A stretch of DNA of 64,000 nucleotides, taken from NCBI GenBank assembly GCA_038320345.1, contig JBBQED010000006.1, positions 124,001 to 188,000 of the forward strand. The letters run 5' to 3'. Each line of letters begins with the position of its first letter. Position 1 is the stretch's first letter. Shown here piece by piece: positions 27,492-35,699 of the stretch. The notes beneath the pieces are model-generated. The model was not told the origin of the DNA, searched no databases, and saw only the letters and a list, made by a program, of their open reading frames with translations. Position numbers and translations under genes: made by a program. The DNA comes from JBBQED01 sp038320345. Lineage in GTDB: Bacteria > Bacteroidota > Bacteroidia > AKYH767-A > OLB10.

Positions 27492-28045
27492 CTTCCTTTT
27501 AATAAAGTTTTCTCAGCCATCTGCTGAGCAGCAATAATTGATTTCTGCAATTGCAATCTAGCTTTCAACAATTGACTTCTAGAAGTACTTTCTGCGATTT
27601 GAAGTGCTGATGCAATTTCTTGATGCGCGTATCCTTCTAGCACATAGAGATTAAATACAGTACGGTAACCAGCAGGGAGCTGAGCGATCAGTTTTAATAA
27701 TTCTTTTTCTGAAATTTTATCAAGGGCATAGTCAAAATCAGGATGCACTTCAAAATCGCCAGACTGATCATCCAATCGAAGTTCCTGATGTGTTCTTAGC
27801 GCTTTGAGGGCAGTAGTCACCATGATTCTACGGATCCAACCCTCTAATGAGCCTTCACTTTTAAAAGAGCTGATATGACTGAAAACTTTGATAAACCCTT
27901 CCTGTAGTACATCTTGAGCCCGAGCACGATCATCCATATAACGCACGCAAACAGCCATCATGCGGCTATTAAACCGCTGAAACAACTCACGTTGTGCCTG
28001 AGGATTATTTGCCTTGCATCCTTGGATTAGCTCCTGTTCGGTCAT
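27488..28045 (-). CDS. ECF-type RNA polymerase sigma factor
   Basis: This 185-residue protein starts at ATG 28045. A longer frame to 28087 is rejected because the candidate ECF promoter (28071-28103) lies in it. Region 2 is visible (FQRFNSRMMAVCVRYMDDRARAQDVLQEGFIKVF, with the conserved AQDVLQEGF core) and region 4 (LIAQLPAGYRTVFNLYVLEGYAHQEIASALQIAESTSRSQLLKARLQLQ). It is an extracytoplasmic-function sigma factor directing RNA polymerase to a dedicated promoter class. Its own promoter carries the element repeated before the type A cargo gene, so autoregulation is likely. The next gene is its probable anti-sigma. Confidence 0.93.
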   Translation of the reverse strand: MTEQELIQGCKANNPQAQRELFQRFNSRMMAVCVRYMDDRARAQDVLQEGFIKVFSHISSFKSEGSLEGWIRRIMVTTALKALRTHQELRLDDQSGDFEVHPDFDYALDKISEKELLKLIAQLPAGYRTVFNLYVLEGYAHQEIASALQIAESTSRSQLLKARLQLQKSIIAAQQMAEKTLLKGR

Positions 28046-28070
28046 GATCGGCTTTAGAATCAATTGATAA

Positions 28071-28103
28071 AGATAAGACCCTTTCAAAGCTACTTCCGTT
28101 GCC
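28071..28103 (-). promoter_or_regulatory. Candidate ECF promoter B (GGCAACG-N18-TCTTATCT), before the sigma gene
   Basis: GGCAACG (28097-28103) and TCTTATCT (28071-28078) on the minus strand are 18 bases apart, as in promoter A. Both copies also share AGGCAACG, an AAGGG close to the second box and TA shortly after it. The predicted transcript would start near 28063, before ATG 28045. The remaining AT-rich stretch to 28360 shows no further gene. Confidence 0.65.
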
Positions 28104-28360
28104 TGTAATTTAAAATAATCGCTAAACTTCGGAGCGTTTAATAAAATTAAAAATTGTTGCTGGTAATAGCGATCTTTTTGTACCTGAAAGAGTTTTTAAA
28201 TATTTAAACTTCTAAGGGCCTAAGAAATAGGACTTGTTTTCTTAAAAATGCTTGAGTTTGTTTTTAAATCTCATTCTTCAATTATCAATTATTAACCTAA
28301 TCATAATCACAACTGACAGAAATCAGACAATTTCTTAATGCCTATAGATACTAAAACCTT

Positions 28361-28368
28361 TAATTTTG
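28361..28368 (+). promoter_or_regulatory. -7 box TAATTTTG for the small membrane protein gene
   Basis: This perfect TAnnTTTG lies 12 bases before ATG 28381 and supports expression of the small gene. Confidence 0.6.
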
Positions 28369-28380
28369 CGTCTATAGAAT

Positions 28381-28605
28381 ATGAAGTCACAAGCGCTCAA
28401 AAGATACTTTTTTAAACCACTGGAAATTGCTTTGGGGCTGGGTATAATGCTGATGCTTTTTAGAATTCTATTTCCTGTTTTGCATACGTATATTAACTGG
28501 ACGGTAATTCTTGCTCCCCTATTGATTTTTGCAGGAATTTTGGTTGTAGGATTCTTCTTGATTTTCCTGATTACATGGATTAATAGTTCAAGTACTGAAC
28601 TTTAA
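28381..28605 (+). CDS. Small membrane protein, unknown function
   Basis: This 74-residue protein has two hydrophobic helices (about 15-33 and 40-66) and short charged ends, so it should sit in the inner membrane. No family is recognised. A consensus promoter box just before the ATG and a clean reading frame support a real gene. It lies divergent from the sigma operon and may or may not be related to it. Confidence 0.7.
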   Translation: MKSQALKRYFFKPLEIALGLGIMLMLFRILFPVLHTYINWTVILAPLLIFAGILVVGFFLIFLITWINSSSTEL

Positions 28606-28619
28606 GCAACACTAAGAAA

Positions 28620-28647
28620 AAAAAACCCTGATTATTAGTCAGGGTTC
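28620..28647 (-). terminator. Terminator after the 28.7-kb lipoprotein gene
   Basis: AACCCTGA (28624-28631) and TCAGGGTT (28639-28646) form a stem with a 7-base loop. The T-run lies on the minus-strand side, so it ends the leftward lipoprotein gene; the hairpin may also limit the rightward small gene. Confidence 0.8.
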
Positions 28648-28669
28648 ATGATATTAGTATCTAATTTTT

Positions 28670-29323
28670 TTAAAGCGTTTTCTCAATGGGAACGAGAATT
28701 GTTCCATCGATTTCAATGGTATTACCCGTTAGATCTCCATTTGCATCGTACTCATATAATAAAGCTTTGATCTCCGCCTTCACATTTACATAAGCATTCA
28801 TCCCCAATGCAGCAGGAACTTTTTCCACAGAAATTACATTCACACTATTTGAGGCTGGTTGAGAAATTCCTACGGCTCCAACGGATGAATAATAAAAATT
28901 AGAAGCCTCATAAGAAATCGAAACTCCATCAGGACCAACATCAGATGTTGTTAGGAACGATTTAGATCCCGTTGTAAAGTGCGCTAAGAATAAAGAATCT
29001 GACTGGGCATAATCTACCCATCGAACCGTTTGGAAATTAATTCCAACATAAGGCACTTCATCGACATCTGCTGCATCATAAATTCCGCCTTCGTAAGCAT
29101 GTTCTGAAGTATCAGGAGGCGTTGCTAAAAATCCACCAGCACTAGTTGCAGTTTGGAAGGTTGAAGAAGATTTGATTTCATACCTCACCGAAGTACCACT
29201 GATTTTTCCAACAAAATAATAGTCCGCATTGGAGGAATTGGAACTACTACTATCTTTTTTACAGCCCGATAAGGTAGCTATTGCAATGATTAAGCAACAT
29301 ACATAACTAGTAATTTTTTTCAT
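28670..29323 (-). CDS. Putative lipoprotein, unknown function
   Basis: This 217-residue protein has a lipoprotein signal peptide with lipobox TLSGC (cysteine at about residue 21), followed by a Ser/Asn-rich stretch. The mature part starts DYYFVGKISGTSVRYE and is rich in beta-strand-like segments. I do not recognise the family, although it resembles small Bacteroidota lipoproteins of unknown role. It is monocistronic with its own terminator. Confidence 0.75.
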   Translation of the reverse strand: MKKITSYVCCLIIAIATLSGCKKDSSSSNSSNADYYFVGKISGTSVRYEIKSSSTFQTATSAGGFLATPPDTSEHAYEGGIYDAADVDEVPYVGINFQTVRWVDYAQSDSLFLAHFTTGSKSFLTTSDVGPDGVSISYEASNFYYSSVGAVGISQPASNSVNVISVEKVPAALGMNAYVNVKAEIKALLYEYDANGDLTGNTIEIDGTILVPIEKTL

Positions 29324-29484
29324 AAATAAGGTTTTAGGGTTTTAAGGTATTATCAGTGATCAAAGATAACCACAATAGTCAACGATTCTCGCAGCAAAAT
29401 TAGATTCTACTACTAATGTCCAATTCAAAATTTGCAAAATTTACTAGAAGGAATGTTATGCGGAATTCTTTTTGCAAAAAGTAA

Positions 29485-30231
29485 TTATTTCCTCATATTC
29501 TGCATGACTTTCGAAGCAAAAACAAAATCATTCACTTCCTGATTGTCACAATGCTTTAGTTCATCATAACTGCCTTCCCACCAGTTTTTTCCTTTATAGA
29601 TAAACACAATTTTTTCGCCCATCTCAATCACTGAATTCATATCATGGGTATTGATGACGGTCGTGGTTTTAAATTCTTCAGTAATCTCTTGAATCAAATT
29701 ATCAATTACGATAGATGTCTTAGGATCTAAACCTGAATTAGGCTCATCGCAAAAGAGATATTTTGGATTCATGGAAATTGCTCTTGCGATAGCTACCCGC
29801 TTTTTCATTCCTCCGGAAATTTCAGAAGGAAACAATTTATTAACGTTCACCAGATTTACGCGATGCAAACAGAAATTCACTCTTTCTAATTTTTCTTTTA
29901 AGGTCATCGTTGTAAACATATTCAGAGGGAACATCACATTTTGTTCCACAGAAAGGGAATCAAATAATGCCCCTCCTTGAAATACCATTCCTATTTCCTG
30001 ACGAATCGGTTTACGTTCCTTAAAATTCATCTCACTGAAATTTCGGTTGTCAAAAAATACTGAACCCTTATCCACTTCGAACAAACCTACCGTACATTTC
30101 ATCAAAACAGTTTTACCCATTCCACTCTGTCCGATGATGAGATTTACTTTCCCCGTTTCGAAATTACAAGAGACATCCTCCAGTACTTTCTTACCAGAAA
30201 AAGCTTTATCGATATGTTTGACTTCTATCAT
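29485..30231 (-). CDS. mlaF: Mla-type ABC transporter ATP-binding protein
   Basis: This 248-residue ATPase has Walker A GQSGMGKTVLMK, Q-loop MVFQGGALFDSLSV, signature SGGMKKRVAIARAI and Walker B YLFCDEPNSGLDP, with switch histidine in INTHDMNSV. The SGGMKKR signature and the N-S-G-L-D Walker B region are typical of MlaF, which powers phospholipid transport between inner and outer membranes. Its permease gene mlaE lies 21 bases upstream in the same operon. An mlaD-type MCE gene is not in the window. Confidence 0.92.
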   Translation of the reverse strand: MIEVKHIDKAFSGKKVLEDVSCNFETGKVNLIIGQSGMGKTVLMKCTVGLFEVDKGSVFFDNRNFSEMNFKERKPIRQEIGMVFQGGALFDSLSVEQNVMFPLNMFTTMTLKEKLERVNFCLHRVNLVNVNKLFPSEISGGMKKRVAIARAISMNPKYLFCDEPNSGLDPKTSIVIDNLIQEITEEFKTTTVINTHDMNSVIEMGEKIVFIYKGKNWWEGSYDELKHCDNQEVNDFVFASKVMQNMRK

Positions 30232-30252
30232 CAGGATGTTCCTTATGGAATG

Positions 30253-30999
30253 CTACGCAAGTATTAACTGTGTTAAGATATAATCAAAAATAAGAATCAA
30301 TACACTGCTATATACAACTGCGCGAGTACTGCTTTGGCCAACTTCAAGAGCTCCACCTTCGGTATAAAATCCATGATAAGCGGAAACACTTGTGATGATA
30401 TACGAAAACACTACTGTTTTAATCATTGCAAAAACAATATTGAAAGGCAGAAACTGATCTTGCAAACCATGAATATAATCTGGAGAAGGAACAGTACCTG
30501 ATAAATCACCCGCAAGCCACCCCCCAATAATTCCCAAAAACATACTTAGTAAAACTACAAATGGAAGAATGATCATCGCAGCAATAATCTTCGGCAGCGT
30601 AAGATAACCGGATGAATTAATTCCCATGATCTCCAAAGCATCGATTTGTTCCGTTACGCGCATCGTTCCAATTTCTGAAGCGATACTGGATCCAACTTTT
30701 CCTGCAAGCACCATCATGATGATCGTTGGAGAAAATTCGAGGATGATAGAATCTCTGGCAACAATTCCTACAGCATAAATTGGAACCAGTGGATTGATTA
30801 AATTATAGGCACTCTGAATGGTAATTACAGCGCCCATAAAAACTGAAGTGAGTGCAACAATTCCCACCGCTCCAACACCGATACTTACTAGCTCATGCAT
30901 TACTTGACGATAATACACGATAAATTTCTCAGGCTTGATAAACAAGCTTTTCATGAATAACCAGTAACGGCCAATTTCAAACCAAGTGCGTGAAAGCAT
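30253..30999 (-). CDS. mlaE: Mla-type ABC transporter permease
   Basis: This is a 248-residue protein from ATG 30999 (MLSRTWFEIGRYW). A TTG at 31062 would add 21 residues and cannot be excluded. It shows several transmembrane helices and the MlaE signatures SVFMGAVITIQSAYNL, EFSPTIIMMVLAGKVGSSIASEIGTMRVTEQIDALEIMGI and a C-terminal helix. It forms the inner-membrane channel for phospholipid movement with MlaF, encoded next. Gene order mlaE-mlaF is usual in Bacteroidota. Confidence 0.92.
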   Translation of the reverse strand: MLSRTWFEIGRYWLFMKSLFIKPEKFIVYYRQVMHELVSIGVGAVGIVALTSVFMGAVITIQSAYNLINPLVPIYAVGIVARDSIILEFSPTIIMMVLAGKVGSSIASEIGTMRVTEQIDALEIMGINSSGYLTLPKIIAAMIILPFVVLLSMFLGIIGGWLAGDLSGTVPSPDYIHGLQDQFLPFNIVFAMIKTVVFSYIITSVSAYHGFYTEGGALEVGQSSTRAVVYSSVLILIFDYILTQLILA

Positions 31000-31125
31000 A
31001 TTAGACAGAAAGTTCGCAGAACTATTTTTTTCCGCTTTGCGAAGATCAACATTCCTAGGCAATGCTCGATTCTTCTTTTCGAAAGGTTCTCACCTATTTT
31101 ACGTACTAGAAACCCAGAATTTCCG

Positions 31126-31133
31126 TTTCTTTG
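31126..31133 (+). promoter_or_regulatory. Weak -7 box TTTCTTTG
   Basis: This is one mismatch from TAnnTTTG, 5 bases before the ATG of the small lipoprotein gene. Confidence 0.3.
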
Positions 31134-31138
31134 GAACT

Positions 31139-31279
31139 ATGAAAAGTCCTTCCAAAACCTTTGTCCTCTTCTGTCTCAGCATCATTCTGCTGACCAGCTC
31201 GGGATGTGGTCTTTTTAAGAAAAAATGCGACTGTCCACACTTCAGCCATACTTCTGTGAAGCATCAGAAACGTGGCTGA
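31139..31279 (+). CDS. Small conserved lipoprotein (46 residues)
   Basis: This 46-residue protein is a short lipoprotein: a hydrophobic signal segment (about 8-20), lipobox LTSSGC, and a cysteine- and lysine-rich mature part GLFKKKCDCPHF. A larger frame from 30986 covers it, but the upstream part overlaps mlaE and looks non-coding. The CDC motif near the N-terminus of the mature part is one I have seen in tiny Bacteroidota lipoproteins. The function is unknown. Confidence 0.6.
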   Translation: MKSPSKTFVLFCLSIILLTSSGCGLFKKKCDCPHFSHTSVKHQKRG

Positions 31280-31430
31280 TGCAGTAAAATCTGGGTCGAT
31301 GATCAAGATCATCTGCAATTAATACCCTGTAAAACAATATCTTAAAATTTGTGAGGCAGAATGATAGTAATCTTCAATTATGCTTTGGCTATCTTAGCAT
31401 CGCTTTTAGAACGATTCTAAATAAGAAGCT

Positions 31431-31670
31431 ATGAAAACTGCTGACATCCGCTTATCGAGCCTGCACACTGGCGATCGCTGTGTGATTGAAGCGTTCACAG
31501 ACGAAGTGATGAAGCAAAAGCTTTTAGAAATGGGATGTTTACCCGGAGAGATGGTGACCATCGATCGTTTTGCTCCTTTAGGTTGTCCGATGGCGATTAA
31601 TATTTCAGGGTCGACGCTTAGTTTAAGAGTAGATGAAGCGCAGACTATTATCGTAACGCAAATTAAATAA
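31431..31670 (+). CDS. feoA: Ferrous iron transport protein A (FeoA)
   Basis: This 79-residue SH3-like domain protein has LSSLHTGDRCVIEAF, KLLEMGCLPGEMVTIDRFAPLGCPMAINI and LSLRVDEAQTI, the usual FeoA pattern. FeoA is a small cytosolic partner of FeoB that stimulates Fe(II) import. feoB follows after 5 bases, so the two are co-transcribed and probably translationally linked. Confidence 0.92.
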   Translation: MKTADIRLSSLHTGDRCVIEAFTDEVMKQKLLEMGCLPGEMVTIDRFAPLGCPMAINISGSTLSLRVDEAQTIIVTQIK

Positions 31671-31675
31671 AGAGT

Positions 31676-33835
31676 TTGTTCCAGATTGAAGACCCCGGTC
31701 CGGCGGTAAGGAAAGCGTATGTAAAAGTTTCCTTAGTGGGAAATCCAAACAGTGGGAAAACTACGCTTTTTAATCTTCTTACGGGCCTTAATCAGAAAGT
31801 AGCCAATTTTCCCGGAGTTACGGTAGAGAAAAAAACAGGTTCCGCAAAAATTTTTAATTCTTCGAACGGAAAACCTACCACCTTCCAGATTACTGATTTA
31901 CCAGGCACGTATAGTTTATATCCGAAATCACCAGACGAAAGAATTCCATTTCAAGTGTTGTGTGATCCAGGTGATGAAAACCATCCTGATGCAGTGATCA
32001 TTATCGCAGATGGTACCAATTTAAAACGTAGTTTATTCTTAGCCTCGCAGGTCATTGATTTAAAAATACCTGTAATACTTGCATTAAACATGATGGATAT
32101 GGTGACTAAGCAAGGCACCGATATTCAGATTGATGAACTCGAACGTCGCATAGGTGTTCGGGTAGTACCGATTAATGCCCGACAAGGAATTGGCATCGAA
32201 GAATTAAAGCAGGCCTTATTAATTGATTTGCCGGTTCCGGAAAAAGATATATTCGACACCGTAAGTTTGCAACCTAAAATGCTGAAGGAAATTCGTGAAG
32301 AATTAAATCTTCGCAGTGATTATGCAGCATTACAGATTGCACAACATATTGATGCGTTGGCGGATTTTCATATCAACAAACGTCAGAAAGACCGTATCCC
32401 TGAAATTGTGAAAGAACATCAATTTGATGGTCCTAAAACGCAATCCTTTGAAACTCTCGAACGCTATAAAGTAATCAATGATATTTTAAATGCATCGGTA
32501 GTTCATCCTGTTACAGGAAGAATTCCGGGATGGAGTAAACGTATTGATCAAGTGTTGATGCACCGTGTGTGGGGCTATGTATGTTTCCTAGGAATTTTAT
32601 TTCTGATGTTCCAAGCGATATTTACTTGGGCTTCCTTTCCTATGGATTTGATTGATCAGACATTTGCTAATCTCAGTCATGTATTGCATGATTTACTACC
32701 GAAAGGAGTGCTGAATGATTTGATCGTAAATGGAGTATTAGCGGGCATTGGTGGTATTGTAATTTTCATTCCACAAATTGCTTTGCTATTTATGTTCATT
32801 GCTATTCTGGAAGATACCGGTTACATGGCGAGGGTGAGTTTTCTGATGGATCGACTCATGCGTAAATTCGGATTAAATGGAAGATCTGTAATTCCATTGA
32901 TCAGTGGTGTGGCTTGTGCTGTTCCCGCAATTTTATCGACACGAACCATCGGAAGTTGGAAAGAAAGATTGATTACTATTTTGGTGACTCCGTTGATGAG
33001 TTGCTCTGCACGACTGCCTGTTTATACCTTACTCATTTCATTAGTAGTTCCTAATAAATTGCTTTGGGGAGTAATAAATATTCAAGGGCTTGTGATGATG
33101 TCGTTGTATTTGATTGGTTTCATTGCAGCATTAGGAGCTGCAGCACTCATGCAGATGTTTGTGAAAGCGAAAGAACGCGCCTATTTTATCATGGAAATTC
33201 CGGTTTACCGAATGCCGCGATGGTCGAATATTTTTTATGCGATTGTAGAAAAAGTAAGAATCTTCTTATTTGATGCAGGTAAAGTAATTATTGCAATCAG
33301 TATTATTCTCTGGTTTCTTTCATCAAGAGGTCCGGGCGAAAATTATAATCAGTTAAGCACGCAAATTGATCAACTTGAACAAAGAGGACAACTGAAAGGA
33401 GATGTTGCATATCATTTACAGGCAAAACGTTTAGAAGCATCATATGCGGGAAGAATGGGACATTGGCTGGAACCCGCAATCCGCCCACTAGGCTTCGATT
33501 GGAAAATCGGAATTGCACTGGTTACCTCCTTTGCTGCTCGTGAAGTTTTTGTAGGTACTATGAGCACTATTTACAGTGTGGGAAAAGATGATAATGGTTT
33601 AACGGTGAGAGATAAGATGAAAGCAGAAATCAATCCTCAAACTGGTGGCCCACGATATACAGTTGCTGTGGGATGGTCGCTCATGTTATTTTATGCTTTT
33701 GCGATGCAGTGCATGAGCACGATGGCTGTTGTACGGAGAGAAACGGGAGGATGGAAATGGCCTGTTATACAATTTGTTTTTATGGCCGCCCTCGCCTACC
33801 TCTCCAGTTTAGTAGCTTTTCAGTTATTGAATTAA
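31676..33835 (+). CDS. feoB: Ferrous iron transporter B (FeoB)
   Basis: This 719-residue protein starts at TTG 31676; no ATG lies before the first G-protein motif. The cytosolic G domain has G1 GNPNSGKTT (22-30), G3 DLPGTYSL and G4 LNMMDM. A membrane part with Gate motifs (GVACAVPAILSTRT, SCSARLPVYTLLI) and the C-terminal SFAAREVFVGTMSTIY follows. FeoB moves Fe(II) across the inner membrane with GTP control by its N-terminal domain. It pairs with feoA. Confidence 0.95.
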   Translation: MFQIEDPGPAVRKAYVKVSLVGNPNSGKTTLFNLLTGLNQKVANFPGVTVEKKTGSAKIFNSSNGKPTTFQITDLPGTYSLYPKSPDERIPFQVLCDPGDENHPDAVIIIADGTNLKRSLFLASQVIDLKIPVILALNMMDMVTKQGTDIQIDELERRIGVRVVPINARQGIGIEELKQALLIDLPVPEKDIFDTVSLQPKMLKEIREELNLRSDYAALQIAQHIDALADFHINKRQKDRIPEIVKEHQFDGPKTQSFETLERYKVINDILNASVVHPVTGRIPGWSKRIDQVLMHRVWGYVCFLGILFLMFQAIFTWASFPMDLIDQTFANLSHVLHDLLPKGVLNDLIVNGVLAGIGGIVIFIPQIALLFMFIAILEDTGYMARVSFLMDRLMRKFGLNGRSVIPLISGVACAVPAILSTRTIGSWKERLITILVTPLMSCSARLPVYTLLISLVVPNKLLWGVINIQGLVMMSLYLIGFIAALGAAALMQMFVKAKERAYFIMEIPVYRMPRWSNIFYAIVEKVRIFLFDAGKVIIAISIILWFLSSRGPGENYNQLSTQIDQLEQRGQLKGDVAYHLQAKRLEASYAGRMGHWLEPAIRPLGFDWKIGIALVTSFAAREVFVGTMSTIYSVGKDDNGLTVRDKMKAEINPQTGGPRYTVAVGWSLMLFYAFAMQCMSTMAVVRRETGGWKWPVIQFVFMAALAYLSSLVAFQLLN

Positions 33836-34014
33836 TCCCTATTATTTTTGTTAGCGATTTATTATCTTGTGAAGAAGATTCCACGTATTGCGACTATCCG
33901 AATAAAAACTTCTTAATTATTCCAATGAAATTATTGGTAAATTAGCTACTTGAATTCATTAATGAGTAAGTGTAGAATTTACGAATTTCAATCACGATTC
34001 GAAATGCATTTAAT

Positions 34015-34022
34015 TATCTTTG
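34015..34022 (+). promoter_or_regulatory. -7 box TATCTTTG
   Basis: This perfect TAnnTTTG lies 26 bases before the ATG of the SprT-like gene. Confidence 0.55.
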
Positions 34023-34048
34023 ACCATTAAACTTCTTCTACAACTTTC

Positions 34049-34678
34049 ATGAATCCCGTTACTGGAGATCAACTAAGGACAGCACTCGCCAAATATATTC
34101 CGGCAGGAGCAGTGGATACTTGCTTCGACTGGATTCGTACTTATCGAATTAGCGTTAGGATTAAGCATACCCGTACCAGCAAATACGGAGATTATCATCC
34201 ACCACACGAAGGAAAAAACCATACCATTACGATCAACCATGATCTCAATGCATATGCTTTTCTAATCACATTTACTCATGAAGTTGCGCATCTTACCTGC
34301 TTTCAGAAATTCAAGGATCGTGTTGCTCCACATGGAGAGGAATGGAAAGCAGAGTTTAGGTATTTATTGCGGCCGTTTCTAGATCAAAGGATCTTTCCCG
34401 ATGATGTTGCACAGGCAGTAACCAACTATATCAAGAATCCTGCTGCATCGTCGTGTGCTGATCTTGGGATGATGAAAGCGTTGCGTAAATACGATACTCA
34501 AACGGAAGGCTGGACACATCTTGAAGAAATTCCCTTCAACGGAACTTTCAAGATTAAAAACGGTCAGCATTTTATCAAGGGAGAACGACTTAGAAAAAAT
34601 TATTCATGCATGGATTTACATACCCGGCATAAATATTTTATTCATCCGTTGATGGAAGTTCAACCGGTGGATGTATAG
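34049..34678 (+). CDS. SprT-like zinc metallopeptidase domain protein
   Basis: This 209-residue cytosolic protein has an HExxH zinc motif (HEVAH, residues 77-81) preceded by the beta hairpin typical of SprT-like proteases (HTITINHDLNAYAFLITFT). A second conserved segment (RVAPHGEEWKAEFRYLL) follows, with the histidine that completes the site. SprT-like proteins are related to the DNA-protein crosslink protease SPRTN. Bacterial roles are little known. It is a lone gene between feoB and ppx. Confidence 0.85.
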   Translation: MNPVTGDQLRTALAKYIPAGAVDTCFDWIRTYRISVRIKHTRTSKYGDYHPPHEGKNHTITINHDLNAYAFLITFTHEVAHLTCFQKFKDRVAPHGEEWKAEFRYLLRPFLDQRIFPDDVAQAVTNYIKNPAASSCADLGMMKALRKYDTQTEGWTHLEEIPFNGTFKIKNGQHFIKGERLRKNYSCMDLHTRHKYFIHPLMEVQPVDV

Positions 34679-34693
34679 TACGAATCAATAAGG

Positions 34694-35593
34694 CTAATAA
34701 ATTTTTAGTTCCGGCATGGAACGATGTTTCTCATAAAGAAGATGAATGATTCCATCGGAAAGTCCAATTTGAGGAACAATAATTTTATCGATCTCTGCTG
34801 TCTTTAACACATTCAGAAAAATTTTAGCGGCTGGCATAATTACGTCGGCACGATCTGGATTTAGTCCAAGTTTGGTAATGCGTTCCTCAACAGTGAAGAG
34901 TTTCATGTATTCATAAATCTCTCGGATCTTCTCTACTGCAAGAGGTCGGTTTTCTTTACGGTCGGCAATCTTAAAAATCTTATTGATATTTCCACCAGAA
35001 CCGATAGCAGTAAGTGGACTAAACTCTTTGGTATGCTCACGCACCCATGAACGAAAATGATTCCACACTTCCTTAGTAACTTGATCCTGCAAGAGGCGGA
35101 TGGTACCAATATTAAATGACTGAGAAGAAACGATTCTGTTCTCTGCAAAGAGTGTGAGCTCTGTACTTCCTCCACCTACATCGATATACAGATAATTCTG
35201 ATCATGATCCAAGTGTTCAGCAATATGATTCGAGTAAATGATTTGAGCTTCTTCTTTGCCTTCGATGACTTCAATATTAATTCCGCTATAATCGCGCACA
35301 AAATCTACGATATCTTGTCGGTTATCGGCTTCGCGCATTGCTGAAGTAGCGCATGCACGAAAATCGATCACACCAAAAACCTCAATCAGCAATTTAAAAG
35401 CCTTCATCGACTTCGCCAACTGATCACGTTTTGAATCTGAAATACTGCGATAACGAAATGCATCTTCACCCAAACGAACGGGCATCCTTACCAATTCTGC
35501 TTTTTTAAAGATGGCTCCTTCTGCTGTCTCGTAAACATTACAGAGCAACAGTCGGACAGCATTCGAACCAATATCAATAGCGGCAAATCTCAA
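34694..35593 (-). CDS. ppx: Exopolyphosphatase / Ppx-GppA family phosphatase
   Basis: This 299-residue protein has the ASKHA-fold phosphate-1 motif AIDIGSNAVRLLLC, the phosphate-2 motif YIDVGGGSTELTLF and AIGSGGNINKIFK, with FRACATSAMREADNR in between. It hydrolyses polyphosphate or (p)ppGpp. At about 300 residues it is the short form common in Bacteroidota, without the extra C-terminal domains of E. coli Ppx. It lies 106 bases from ppk1 and has a possible own promoter with the -7 variant TATATTCG (minus strand, 35640-35647). Confidence 0.92.
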   Translation of the reverse strand: MRFAAIDIGSNAVRLLLCNVYETAEGAIFKKAELVRMPVRLGEDAFRYRSISDSKRDQLAKSMKAFKLLIEVFGVIDFRACATSAMREADNRQDIVDFVRDYSGINIEVIEGKEEAQIIYSNHIAEHLDHDQNYLYIDVGGGSTELTLFAENRIVSSQSFNIGTIRLLQDQVTKEVWNHFRSWVREHTKEFSPLTAIGSGGNINKIFKIADRKENRPLAVEKIREIYEYMKLFTVEERITKLGLNPDRADVIMPAAKIFLNVLKTAEIDKIIVPQIGLSDGIIHLLYEKHRSMPELKIY

Positions 35594-35699
35594 TTTTCTC
35601 AGTCTTAATACGGGAAATAATCCCTACTTCAATATCAGACGAATATAGGGAACCTTTTGCAGTAAACGGAAAACAAATTCTTAAACTAATAATAAAAAA

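Noticed and set aside
31298..31313. Perfect palindrome GATGATC-AA-GATCATC before feoA
   Set aside because: It has no T-run for a terminator and a 2-base loop, so it is only a weak candidate site; possible regulator operator but no supporting evidence.
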